Shown here: one piece after another, positions 1-8,708 of the stretch
Position numbering within the stretch: the stretch's first letter is position 1
How the letters are laid out: each line of letters starts with the position of its first letter
DNA from: CAVSUZ01 sp963791885
GTDB lineage: Bacteria; Pseudomonadota; Alphaproteobacteria; Acetobacterales; Acetobacteraceae
Assembly: GCA_963791885.1 (NCBI GenBank)
Contig: CAWBUL010000006.1
Span: forward strand, 124,001 to 188,000
Reading direction: 5' to 3'
DNA length: 64,000 nt
The notes under the pieces: generated by a model
What the model saw: only the letters and a program-made list of their open reading frames with translations
Databases searched by the model: none
What the model was told of the DNA's origin: nothing
Program-made: the position numbers and the translations under genes

Positions 1-2
1 CC

Positions 3-919
3 GCCGATGCCGAGCAGCAGCTCGATCGCCTGATCCTGGACAGGACGCAGCCTGCCATCGCACGGGCGAGCGCCCTGCTGCTGTTGCCCGGTGTCGCCAC
101 CCTCGCTTCGGATGCGCCGCTGCAAGCCGCAATCGCGGATCCAGACCCGCTGGTGCGGGCAGCGGCCCCGCGGGCGCCGCATCCCGGACAAGCTTGCAGT
201 CCATGACGACCTTGCTCCGCGACCCGGTTCGGGCGGTACGCGTCGAAGCCGCACGCGCGCTGGCAGGTGTAGATCCCAAAACTCTGGCGCCGGCGCAGCA
301 AATGTCTCTTGCCGGCGCAACAATGGAATTGATCGCCTCTGAGCTTGTCGACGCCGAGCGCCCTGAAGCGCATCTCAATTTGGGCCTGCTGGATGTGCGG
401 CGCCGGGAACCGGCTGCTGCGGAGGCGGAGTACCGCACCGCGCTGCGGCTCGATCCGGGGTTCATTCCCGCGATGGTTAACCTTGCCGATCTGGACCGGA
501 TGCGCGGGCAGGATCAGCAGGGGATCGATCTGCTGCATACCGCCCTTACGCTAGAGCCGGGTAATGCCGATGTTCACCACGCCCTTGGCCTCCTGCTCGT
601 AAGGCAGCATGACTATACCGGAGCCCTTGCTGAGCTGCGCCGGGCAAATCAACTGGCACCCGATAACGCGCGCTACGCCTATGTCTATGCCATAGCCTTG
701 AATTCGACGGGAGCGGTTAAGGAATCGGTCGAACTGTTGGAGCAAACGCACCGACAGCATCCAACCGATGCCGAGGTGTTGGTCGCGCTACTATCGATTG
801 CCCGGGATCGGGGCGATTTCCCGGCTGCATTGCAATACGCGAAGGAGCTAGCGGTAATATCGCCGGACGATCCGCAGCTGCGCGCATTGATCCACGCACT
901 TAAATCACGCCAGCCATAG
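3..919 (+). pseudogene. HEAT/TPR repeat protein, 5' end outside window, frameshifted
   Basis: The C-terminal part is open from a TTG at 194 to the stop at 919. It carries about four TPR units, seen in segments such as AEAEYRTALRLDPGFIPAMV and ALAELRRANQLAPDNARYAY. Upstream, a different frame (from base 3 to about 170) gives HEAT-like text (ASALLLLPGVATL, DPDPLVRAAAPRA) that continues naturally into DPVRAVRVEAARALAGVD of the downstream frame. One protein therefore seems broken by a single-base shift between about 165 and 190. In related proteins as I recall them, this HEAT-TPR tail follows a multihaem cytochrome c domain; that part is outside the window, so the function is inferred. The break could be a mutation or an assembly error. 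An independent start at 194 is less likely, since no ribosome site precedes it. Confidence 0.6.
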
Positions 920-1353
920 CTGGCCAGTACTCGCCTGTACTTCGCTGCCGCATTCCGTTGGTACAATGGCTACGCGCGTCGCACCGGAACTGGCGCTGCC
1001 ACGTGGCCAGGAGATTATCGTCAACCAGGAAGCAGTAAACAGCCTGCTGCTGTTCCGGATCAGCGCGGCATTTATGTTCGGTTTGATATCTGGCGCGTGA
1101 CATTCCGCGCGCATCCCAGCCTGCACCGGACCCGGCGAAGCCGAGCGCCGAGCCGGCGAAACGGTAGAACGCGGCTAACGGTCCGTGGCGCAGCCCCGCG
1201 ATGCCGGCCTGCGCAACGCGTTGGCCACGACGGTCGACATTTTCACGGACGTTCGCTTGTCGCCGTCTGACACTCCAAACCGGCTGCTCCGGTTTCGGCC
1301 ACGCCAGGACATTTTTGTCCTACAGACGTCCACCGACAGGGTCAACCAGAGGG
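920..1353. other. Stretch without recognisable gene
   Basis: Both strands were read across this gap between the TPR gene and the recombinase remnant. Only short frames with arginine/proline-rich shadow composition occur, and no ribosome site, tRNA or terminator was recognised. It probably marks the edge of the inserted element represented by the recombinase remnant. Confidence 0.4.
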
Positions 1354-2292
1354 CTAGCCAGCCAACAGCAAATCAAGGAGGTTGCGCGTCCCCGCAACCA
1401 CTTTTACCGAACGACAGAACAGATCCCGATCAGCACCACCGCCTCGAGGGCTTTGATCGCTGTTGCGGGCTGCCGCTAGCTCGACCATGGCAGCAATCTC
1501 GCCGATCAGCTCGATCTCCAATGTGCCTTCCGCGCCAGGATGAAGGACGACCCGTTCGATCAGCGCACGCGCGGCCTCGAGTGCCTCCGTCGCCTCCGGA
1601 CCGGTCAGAGCCTCGCGTAGCGTCTCGACCTTGGCCCGGTAGCGTCCGGCCAGGTTGGGGTGAAGCGCCGGTGCGGCGTCCGGAGCGGCAGCAAGCTCAC
1701 GTTGCAGGTACGCCTTGCGCGCCTCCAGTGTATCGAGCTGCGCCTGAAGGCCGGTGGAGCGGAGTCCGTCTGCGATGGCCTCGATGAGACCGTTCAGCCG
1801 CCGGTCCACGGCCTGCAGTTCCCGCTCCCTGACCGCTCGATCACTCGCGGTGCCGGCCTGCAGCTTGTTCCACTCCCTGATAAACTCGGCGGTAAACGCA
1901 GCGACATGCTCCGGCTGCATCAGCCGGTCGCGGAGGGCATCGAGAATGAGCTGATCCAGGCGTTCGCGCCTGATGCTCAGCCGGTTCTGGCAGACTTCCA
2001 AACGACGAGCGGCGGCGCAGGCCAGATAGTTGCGCCCGACATTGCTCATTGCGCCGCCGCAGGCGCCACAAAACAATTTGCCCGTCAGCAGGTGATGCGG
2101 CCGGCGTTTTGACCAGTACGGCACCGCCACCCTTTGATCGGCCCGCGAAACCTGACGAATGAGGCCAAGCCTGTGCTGTGCCTGGTCCCATAAATCCTGT
2201 TCAACAATCCGGAGTTCCGGCACATCCTGACGGATATGCCGATCCTTCGGGTTCATCCGGGAGACACGTTTGCCGGTGACGGGATCCTTGAC
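1354..2292 (-). pseudogene. Large serine recombinase, C-terminal remnant
   Basis: The reading runs from KDPVTGKRVSRMNPKD (about 2290) through the recombinase domain (VPELRIVEQDLWDQAQHRL) to a zinc beta-ribbon (LFCGACGGAMSN, then CAAARRLEVC) and a coiled-coil tail (RERELQAVDRRLNGLIEAI). This order is typical of large serine recombinases that move phages and integrative elements. The N-terminal resolvase domain with its catalytic serine is absent, so the fragment cannot recombine DNA. At about 2293 the sequence switches abruptly to an IS5-type transposase fragment on the same strand, so the 5' half was lost by insertion followed by deletion. Confidence 0.8.
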
Positions 2293-2539
2293 GCGGCGGC
2301 AGGTCCTTCGGCAGCGCCGCCCATTGGCACCCCGTGCTCAGGATATACATCACTCCGTTGACAACCTCACGCAAATTAGCCGTCCGCTTGTTGTCGCCCC
2401 GCTTCGCAGGAGGGATGAAGCGCTCGATCAACGTCCGTTCGGCATCGGTCAGGTCGCTCGGGTAGCGCAGTGCGCTGCGGTCGTAGCGACCATGGTTCTC
2501 CAGCGTCCACATCGGGCGGCTCCTGCGAATCGATTCCAC
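2293..2539 (-). pseudogene. IS5-type transposase, N-terminal fragment
   Basis: From the start at 2539 the protein reads MWTLENHGRYDRSALRYPSD, LTDAERTLIERFIPPAKRG, VMYILSTGCQWAALPKDLPP, the N-terminal DUF4096-like domain of IS5-group transposases. It ends at KDLPPR, where the DNA runs straight into the serine recombinase remnant. The DDE catalytic domain is missing. Bases from 2293 to 2201 remain open in this frame but encode only out-of-frame recombinase sequence. Confidence 0.8.
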
Positions 2540-2861
2540 CCCAAGCGGATCACAAGCGATTCCATTGATTCAAGATGTTCCCGGATGGACACTTAGCGTT
2601 GTTTTGCGAACAACCGACGCTATACCCTCCGCTACTGCCGTCGCAATCGAATCGAACGATGCCGGCGCGTTGCCATCGAAGGGCTCGCTTCCAAGGTCTT
2701 CGCCATGGTCACCCTCGCGGCCACTTGGCCACTGGCTCCGAGATCAGTAGTCCATGGCCTAACACCCCAAGACACGCGGAGGTTATGTTGTATAGACCAT
2801 TTCCCCCACGATCTGTGCTTCTCATATTTCTAGGTATGTGCGGATGCTCGGCCTCGCCAGG
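2540..2861. other. Stretch without recognisable gene
   Basis: This stretch lies upstream of the IS5 fragment and before the repeated block that starts near 2862. It must include the outer end of the IS5-type element, but no matching opposite terminus is left to define it. No coding frame has family-like sequence. Confidence 0.35.
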
Positions 2862-3084
2862 GTGTGAATCGGCGCCCAAATGGGACCCGGCCTGATTCGG
2901 GTTTACCTGCTTGAAAGAGTGGGCATTTCGCGACTTCATTCCGGAACATCATCGGCTTTGAATAGTGACCCTATCCCACAGCGCATATCCCATTGAGAAG
3001 CACGGCGAAATTACCGATCCGATAGGGTCACTTTTGGAAGCCGATGGTGGGTCACGGTGCCGCGCCGAAACACACCGCCCCCAT
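2862..3084. repeat. Long repeat copy A with a 97-bp inverted-repeat core
   Basis: About 220 bp here occur again in inverted orientation at 15308-15524 with few differences. Inside lies a compact element at 2950-3046 whose ends are imperfect inverted repeats: catcggctttgaatagtgac at the left and its near complement, ending gtcacttttggaagccgatg, at the right. The arms enclose about 45 bp. This is the architecture of a miniature inverted-repeat element or of the two fused ends of a deleted IS. The shared flank outside the core also encodes an identical-looking short peptide (MKSRNAH.FKQVNPNQAGSH) in both copies, so the mobile or duplicated unit is larger than the core. The family is not assigned. 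Confidence 0.6.
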
Positions 3085-3437
3085 GCAAACCAAGTCCAAG
3101 GCCGATTGGCATCGCATAGCGGACTCTTTGCCACATCCTACATTTTCGCTGTGCCTATTACTTCCGCGGACCGGAAGGGTCGGGCCATCCGCGGATGGAC
3201 CGGTATCGCGTTTCGCTATGGCGATGCTGCATGAGGTATGGGGATGAAGCATGTGACGAAAGCGGCGTTAGCACAGCATTCCAAGCTCGAGAGGGCTGAG
3301 CTGAAGCGTCGTCCCATGCACGCATCATTGTGATTATTGCGGTACGGCTGAAGGGCTAGTGTTACAGGCTGCCACGTGTCCTTCGCGGCAACGTCGTAGC
3401 TCCGTCGTGTGACGCGTGGCTGGGGAGCGCTGGAGCC
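3085..3437. other. Stretch without recognisable gene
   Basis: This is the leader region of the lipoprotein gene that starts at 3438. Short frames exist on both strands but none looks like a protein family, and no convincing promoter could be singled out by eye. Confidence 0.35.
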
Positions 3438-4172
3438 ATGAAGCGAGTCCTGATCACCACCCTATTGCTACCCTTATTGCTGGGTGGCTGCCCGCCCATG
3501 CCTGTGACGCTCAAGACCATTACGCTCAGACCGTCGCTGGATGAGTCCGGCGAGCAATCGTGGTTTTTGAATTCTTTTTGCGCGGGAGTTGCGCCTTTCG
3601 GGACCGGGCCGGTATCACCGGCACCCTCAGGACAGATCTATGTCGGCTTCCAGGATGTCTATGCCAGGGGGGCTGAACCCTTCCCGTGTCAGTGGGAGGA
3701 CGATCTTCTCTACCGCGGTCACATAACGTTCGACCTGAGCCAGTTCGATGCCATCACTGATGCGACGCTGCTATTCGGTCTGGTTTCTTCCCAAAGCACG
3801 TCTCTTGCACCAAGTGCAGGTCCGGGTGTTATCATGCAGGACAATCCGCCGCAGAGCTATGCGACGACGGTCGGGATGTCCACGGGCACCAAAAACGAGG
3901 GCCAGGGGCCTTACTACTGGGACTTCGATAATCCCGTTTCATTACCGGCGTGCACGTCGATGATGTTCACGCCTTGCTCGCTCGATGTGTCGGCACAAGT
4001 GAGGATGTGGTTCTCTGGCACGCACCCCAAGTACGGATTTATTGTCGCGGGACCCGTTATGGATTTCCCGAGCAGCCTGCCTCACGACAACAATGCCAAC
4101 ATAAGTTGGTACGGTGGTATCCAGCTTCAGATAGTGTACAATCCGGCACTCAACCCCCGTGCGCCGCAATAA
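3438..4172 (+). CDS. Putative lipoprotein of unknown function
   Basis: The 244-residue product starts with a short lipoprotein signal peptide (MKRVLITTLLLPLLLGGC). The lipobox L-L-G-G-C places the acylated cysteine at about residue 18, so it should be membrane-anchored on the periplasmic side. A GGAG lies just before the ATG. The mature part is rich in Ser, Pro, Gly and aromatics and predicts mostly beta structure; segments such as YRGHITFDLSQFDAITDATL and VRMWFSGTHPKYGFIVAG recall the DNRLRE/CBM-like beta-sandwich domains of secreted proteins, but that is only a resemblance. There is no adjacent gene on the same strand to suggest a role. Confidence 0.7.
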   Translation: MKRVLITTLLLPLLLGGCPPMPVTLKTITLRPSLDESGEQSWFLNSFCAGVAPFGTGPVSPAPSGQIYVGFQDVYARGAEPFPCQWEDDLLYRGHITFDLSQFDAITDATLLFGLVSSQSTSLAPSAGPGVIMQDNPPQSYATTVGMSTGTKNEGQGPYYWDFDNPVSLPACTSMMFTPCSLDVSAQVRMWFSGTHPKYGFIVAGPVMDFPSSLPHDNNANISWYGGIQLQIVYNPALNPRAPQ

Positions 4173-4428
4173 TGTCAGCGTACCGTTGGGGTCGGCCTGA
4201 GCCGGCGTGAGAAGTCCCCGCGAGTGCCGCGGCGTCGACCTTCGCGCGGAGCACGCCTTTGCCGGCGGGTTCAGGCTGGAATACACCGAGTGCCACTATC
4301 GTCGGGCGGATGAGCCACCACTCACGGAGCCGCCGCGGGACAGCCGGTCTGAGTCGGTTCGAGGCGCGCGAAGTCTACGCCCGCAAGGTCAAACCCGTCC
4401 ACGAAGCCCTCAGCACATTACATGCGGA

Positions 4429-5001
4429 CTATCCGATATTGTTGAGCAACTCACGCTTTACCCGCGGCGTGGCCGGTTCCGGGCCGAGGAAGGTAGCGAG
4501 GACCGCGCGCGAAAATACTGGATTTGTGATGGTGCCCAGCGTGTGCCCATTCATTGTGATCTGCAGCCCCTCTCGTGTGAAGGCAAGCGTGCTGCTGTCG
4601 CCAGCGCGCATCGCTGGCACAGCAGCAAGGAAGCGTTCGACATCAGAGGGCGCAAGATGGCACGGCGCGACGCAGTTGTTCTCGAATCCTTCGCGCCACG
4701 CGTCGCGGGCATGCTTAGTGTCAACGTCGTGTAGGAATCGCACAACCAAAAGCTTTTCCTCTGGCGACCGGAGGATCGCGTCTGCGTCGTGGCTTGGGTG
4801 TTCGAGGTAAAGCCCAGCGACGTAGATACGGATGCGCAGCCACGAATAAGTGCGCAAAGCAATGCCGTTCAAGTGAAGCTCCGCGCCGTCGAGCGTTACG
4901 GCGTCAGGCAGTGCCACTCCCGCTAGCTGCGCGGCTGCCGCGGAGCCGGAAAGCATGATGATGGCCGCAGCACTTGCAGTGAGCCAGGCACGCATTCCCA
5001 T
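4429..5001 (-). CDS. Chalcone isomerase-like secreted protein
   Basis: The 190-residue protein has a Sec signal peptide (MGMRAWLTASAAAIIMLSGS, cleavage after A-A-A-A) and then the fold-defining text of the bacterial chalcone-isomerase-like family (PF16036): LHLNGIALRTYSWLRIRIYV, AGLYLEHPS, VVRFLHDVD, FTREGLQITMNGHTLGTI, FSRAVLATFLGPEPATP. The family is periplasmic and has no established chemistry; true chalcone isomerase activity is not implied. Length matches the family. It stands alone, facing the XRE regulator. Confidence 0.85.
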   Translation of the reverse strand: MGMRAWLTASAAAIIMLSGSAAAAQLAGVALPDAVTLDGAELHLNGIALRTYSWLRIRIYVAGLYLEHPSHDADAILRSPEEKLLVVRFLHDVDTKHARDAWREGFENNCVAPCHLAPSDVERFLAAVPAMRAGDSSTLAFTREGLQITMNGHTLGTITNPVFSRAVLATFLGPEPATPRVKRELLNNIG

Positions 5002-5230
5002 TAACCGTCGGTGTCCCCGAGATCATCCTAAATGCGAAACTCCGGCGGACTAACCGAGTTTCACCGCAATGCAGCATGTCCCGCAGAAAGCCCACCACGG
5101 GCACCTGCTCCACCTCCGCCGCGAGCGTCCCCCGAGGCGGCGACCCCAGGAGCCGACCGGGGACGGTGCAGGCTGGAGTTTCCGCAGAGCCGAGGATGCT
5201 GGCAAGTATCCGGACACCTGAGGAGGTTCC

Positions 5231-5740
5231 TTGTCGTTACAACCGTCGGCTGCGGCGCGTGAGTTCGCGGAGGACCGCGCACCAAACCCCATTGATGTCC
5301 ATGTCGGCGACCGGATTCGGTCACGTCGAATGCTGCTCGGCCTATCCCAAGGCGATCTGGGTGCCGTATTGGGGCTGACGTCTCAGCAGGTCCAGAAATA
5401 TGAGCGAGGTCTGAACCGCGTCGCCGCATCCCGTCTATTCGAGTTGTCCTGCGTCCTCCAGGTGCCCATCAGCTTCTTTTTTGACGATTTGCGGGGGCCA
5501 GAACGGAGATCCGCGGATCGCCCGGACGAGCTGCTGGAGCCGGTTGCGGCTCACGGCTTGAACCATCGGGAGACGCTGGAACTCGTCCGCGCGTACTACC
5601 GCATCAAGGACCCCCGCAAGCGGTCGAAGCTGTTTCAGCTGATCGAGGCAATGGGGCCGGCTGAAACGGACGGCGATTCGGATCACACGCGCTTGCAGCA
5701 CGAGGCGCCACATACAAACTCCGCGCTCACCTCCCAGTAG
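5231..5740 (+). CDS. XRE-family transcriptional regulator, copy 1
   Basis: The 169-residue regulator has an N-terminal helix-turn-helix (VHVGDRIRSRRMLLGLSQGD, LGAVLGLTSQQVQKYERGLN) followed by VAASRLFELSCVLQVPISFF, the pattern of a large alphaproteobacterial XRE group. The C-terminal half (HRETLELVRAYYRIKDPRKR, SKLFQLIEAMGP) matches the tail common in that group. The start is a TTG at 5231, chosen because AGGAGG stands at 5221-5226. A second copy lies at 15728-16234 in direct orientation; about 20 of 168 residues differ. The duplication extends slightly past the stop codon. The DNA target is unknown. Confidence 0.85.
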   Translation: MSLQPSAAAREFAEDRAPNPIDVHVGDRIRSRRMLLGLSQGDLGAVLGLTSQQVQKYERGLNRVAASRLFELSCVLQVPISFFFDDLRGPERRSADRPDELLEPVAAHGLNHRETLELVRAYYRIKDPRKRSKLFQLIEAMGPAETDGDSDHTRLQHEAPHTNSALTSQ

Positions 5741-5980
5741 GTTTCCCGGGGGCGGGACGAACCGCGCGTCATCACCTTGGCCATGGCGGAGCCGGCGCAC
5801 CGAGCTCACGCGCGCACGAGGCCGGGGGGTACGGGCAGTGACCTGCCTCCGGTTTCGTCTGAGCCGATCACAGATCCACACGCTGGAATGGCTGTTGGAG
5901 ATCGGCCTGTGGTTGCGGTCGATCACGGCGACAAGAGCGCTCGTGTGTGGCCGATAGGCGTCCGGCCCGCTGAGGCCACA

Positions 5981-6145
5981 CTATTTCTTGGCGTTCAGCC
6001 GCGCCAGCGCCTCGTTGAGTCTTGCTAGTGCTTTAGCCACATACGGGGCTGCCGTCTTCTTCGCTTGCTCCAGTGCCGGGCTTTTCCATAGCTTCGCAAG
6101 CCGTTCGGCTAGATCCCCGAGCGTGGTTTTCTCGGGATTTTTCAT
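5981..6145 (-). CDS. Small hypothetical protein, 54 residues
   Basis: The frame runs from ATG at 6145 to TAG at 5981. It encodes an alanine/lysine/leucine-rich helical peptide starting MKNPEKTTLGDLAERLAKLW and ending LARLNEALARLNAKK. The composition is that of a soluble amphipathic helix protein, unlike the arginine/proline-rich shadow frames of this GC-rich DNA. The ribosome site is weak. It sits beside IS debris, so it may be a passenger or a remnant. No family was recognised. Confidence 0.4.
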   Translation of the reverse strand: MKNPEKTTLGDLAERLAKLWKSPALEQAKKTAAPYVAKALARLNEALARLNAKK

Positions 6146-6403
6146 GGCGGTAGTTTAGCAAACCGGAGCCGTTCACCCAAGGGCGGCTCCTGGTAGCCGT
6201 AGGCGCGCCTCCGGATCGTCCGAAGCTTCCCGCGCGGCATCGCGCGCTTTCTGGGTGGCTGACCTTGGGCTTCCTGATCCGTCGCGCGCGGCCGCAAGTC
6301 GGCTCGGTGGCGGGGCCTCGACGTGACAAGCAGTGATCGTGAGCGGTTGCTCGCCATCATTGCCGACCGCAACAGCCCTCAGAAGCACGTCTGGCGTGCA
6401 CCG
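6146..6403 (-). other. Unassigned IS-like debris
   Basis: Minus-strand frames here include LRTIRRRAYGYQEPPLGERL, which has the flavour of a transposase C-terminus. They directly abut the IS5/IS1182-type fragment on the same strand. No complete domain can be claimed. The segment is best read as the product of repeated insertion and deletion. Confidence 0.3.
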
Positions 6404-6957
6404 GGTGCTGGCGTGCGTCTCGTTCTTGCGCTTATGGCCATGGAAATCGCTGCCGTCCGGATCGCTGCCATCCTTCGGACGGAAGCTCTTCTGCGAGACC
6501 CAGGCTTCGATCAGTGTGCCGTCCACCGAAAAATGCTCATCTGAGAGCAGTGGCTTCACCTTCGGGTGGTTCAGCAACCGGGTCATGAACTTCTAAAGAC
6601 GTCGCCTCGCTGCAGCCGCTCGCGGTTTTTGGTGAACGTCGTGGCGTCCCACACCGGGTCGTCCGGCGACAGCCCAACAAACCAACGATACAGCAGGTTG
6701 TAGTCCAGTTGCTCCATCAACTGACGTTCCGAGCGGATGCCGTAGAACACCTGCAACAGCAGCGCACTCAGCAATTGCTCGGGCGGCACAGAAGGACGAC
6801 CCTCGCGGGCATAGAGCCGGCCGAAGCTGGAACTCAGCTGCTTGAGAACATCGCGAACAAGTTGCTGGATCCGCCGCAGCGGATGGTTTTGCGGGACCCG
6901 CTTCTCCGGCGAGACGTAGGAGAACAGGCCGCCCTGGTCCCGGAACCTGCCGCGCAT
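6404..6957 (-). pseudogene. IS5/IS1182-type transposase, frameshifted and truncated
   Basis: The first frame (6957 to 6583) gives the DUF772-type N-terminus: FRDQGGLFSYVSPEKRVPQN, LSALLLQVFYGIRSERQLME, WFVGLSPDDPVWDATTFTKN. One base is missing near 6586, and the rest continues in another frame as MTRLLNHPKVKPLLSDEHFS, VDGTLIEAWVSQKSFRPKDG and KRKNETHAST. After that the match stops, before the distal catalytic residues. The element is therefore dead. The resulting two fragments should be annotated as one pseudogene. Confidence 0.85.
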
Positions 6958-7035
6958 CGCCTCCCCGCTATGTTTGCCGCAACGAATGGAATCATTGCGC
7001 CCCGCGGCGCATCAAGGGCTTTTTCAGCGGACTGC

Positions 7036-7207
7036 TAAGGAGAACCTGTTGTGGGTGCGGCACTTCGAAACGATCGAGGAACTACGTCAGGCGCTGCTGG
7101 CGTTCCGGGAGACCTACAACACCACCTGGCTGATCGAGCGTCACGGGTATCTCAGTCCGGCGGCGTTCCGTCGGAAACAGCTTCAACCCACCGCCAAGGC
7201 GGCGTAG
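7036..7207 (+). pseudogene. IS3-family OrfB, C-terminal fragment
   Basis: The reading KENLLWVRHFETIEELRQAL, LAFRETYNTTWLIERHGYLS, PAAFRRKQ is the end of the integrase core of an IS3-family transposase (the glutamate region and the N-x-x-W-L-I-E-R motif). It stops at TAG 7205-7207. The upstream catalytic part is absent. It abuts the opposite-strand IS5 fragment and lies immediately before the methyltransferase. Confidence 0.75.
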
Positions 7208-7264
7208 GGTTCAATTTGGTTCGCAGAGGGCGGTTCGCTTTCGACTTGAGTGGGAGGATCGTCG

Positions 7265-8065
7265 GTGACTGACGACCTTACTTTCCGGGCGGAAGCCGCT
7301 GCCGAATACGACCGCGCCTTTGCCCATGTATCATCCCATTTCCTTCCATTCGTACTTCGTGCGGCGCGGCTTGCACCCGGTCATCGCGTGCTTGATGTAG
7401 CGACGGGGACAGGCATTTCGGCCGAGGCGGCACTTGAGGCCGTTGGCCCAAGTGGATCGGTCCTTGCCACCGATATATCGCAAGACATGGTTAAAAGGGC
7501 TCGAAAGCGCCTGAACCAGTCGCCTAGAGCGGCCGTCGCGGTGGAGGATGGACAAGCGCTCAGCTTTCCCGAGTTGAGCTTCGATGCCGTTATATGCAGC
7601 CTTGGTCTTATGTTCTTCCCCGAGCCAGCACGGGGTCTCGCCAGCTTCCATCGTGTGCTGCGCCCGGGCGGACGCGCAGCTGTCTCCGTCAAGGTCGCGC
7701 CGGAGCGTTCCTATAATTTCAGGATTAACGTTGTCATCGCGCGGCACAAACCCGGCTTGGCCGATGCTGTCGCACGGCTCTTCGCACTCGGCGACGAGGC
7801 TCGGCTTAAGTCACTGTTCAGTGAGGCTGGGTTCGTGGACTTCGAGACATGCACCGAGAAACACACCTTCGTGCTGCCGTCCTTCGACGCCTATTATGGC
7901 CCGTTCGAGCGCGGCGGTGCGTCCACCGGTCAATTGCTAGCCACCATGCCCGAGGCAGCGAGGCACGCCGTTCGAGAGGAGATGCGACAGGCGCTCAACG
8001 ATACCGGCGGGCCCATTGCGATCGACGTGGAACATAGGATCGCCAGCGGTCGACGGCAGCAGTAG
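7265..8065 (+). CDS. Class I SAM-dependent methyltransferase
   Basis: The 266-residue protein has the SAM-binding motif I VLDVATGTGISAEAALEAVG, an acidic motif II (LATDISQDMVKRARKRL), motif III (VEDGQALSFPELSFDAVICS), and the post-motif FHRVLRPGGRAAVSVKV. This places it in the Methyltransf_11/UbiE-like group that methylates small molecules; the substrate cannot be read. A GTG at 7265 preceded by GGAGG at 7252-7256 is preferred over the GTG at 7250, which would overlap that ribosome site. It is followed after 56 bp by a RidA-family gene in the same orientation. Confidence 0.85.
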   Translation: MTDDLTFRAEAAAEYDRAFAHVSSHFLPFVLRAARLAPGHRVLDVATGTGISAEAALEAVGPSGSVLATDISQDMVKRARKRLNQSPRAAVAVEDGQALSFPELSFDAVICSLGLMFFPEPARGLASFHRVLRPGGRAAVSVKVAPERSYNFRINVVIARHKPGLADAVARLFALGDEARLKSLFSEAGFVDFETCTEKHTFVLPSFDAYYGPFERGGASTGQLLATMPEAARHAVREEMRQALNDTGGPIAIDVEHRIASGRRQQ

Positions 8066-8121
8066 TCGGCGACGATTGAATCCGGTGCACACAAAACAGC
8101 AATATCATTGGGAGTAACGCC

Positions 8122-8520
8122 ATGGATTTACTCACACACCTGCCGAGCCCGATCGCTCCGAGCTTTAGCGAGGCACTGCGCATCGATACGCAAGCCGGCT
8201 GCTGGATCTTCATCTCCGGCCAGGTCGGCGTGCCATTGCCGCCAGACAAGGGCAGCGTCACGTTCGAACGGGAGGTGCGTGCGACCTTCGAGCGCATCCG
8301 GGATTCGCTCAGCAAGCTCGGCGCCGGCATGAACCATGCCGTCAGCATCAAAACATATTTGACCGATCTCGGCCCCCATGCGGTGTTCTCGCGCATCCGC
8401 GGAGAGTTCTTTCCGAAAGACCCGCCCACCAGCACCGCCGTGCAAGTCGCGGGCCTGTTGCTGAACGCGAAGATCGAGATCGACGCCATCGCCTTCCTGC
8501 CCGCAGGTCCCGCCGTGTGA
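8122..8520 (+). CDS. RidA/YjgF family protein
   Basis: At 132 residues it has the length of Rid proteins (trimeric enamine/imine deaminases or their relatives). Visible family text includes WIFISGQVGVPLPPDKGSV, FERIRDSLSKLGAGMNHAVS, IKTYLTDLGPHAVFSRIRGE, and FFPKDPPTSTAVQVAGLLL. The RidA-defining arginine normally lies in P-x-R-x; here the equivalent stretch reads PPTSTAVQVAG, so deaminase activity is uncertain and a Rid subgroup without it is possible. GGAG precedes the ATG. It probably shares a transcript with the methyltransferase. Confidence 0.85.
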   Translation: MDLLTHLPSPIAPSFSEALRIDTQAGCWIFISGQVGVPLPPDKGSVTFEREVRATFERIRDSLSKLGAGMNHAVSIKTYLTDLGPHAVFSRIRGEFFPKDPPTSTAVQVAGLLLNAKIEIDAIAFLPAGPAV

Positions 8521-8708
8521 ACGCGATCCTGGCCCAGTACCGCGCCGTCAGCCACAAATTTGGCAAGCATCAGCTTCACGCGGTATCCATCACCCGTTAG
8601 GCTCCAATCCGTTGTCCCAGAAACTGCGCGCGGTACACTCGCGCGCTTCATCATGCGCAGCGACTCAGGTTAAGCTTCTCGCGGGACATCGCCGAAGGGG
8701 CAACGGGG

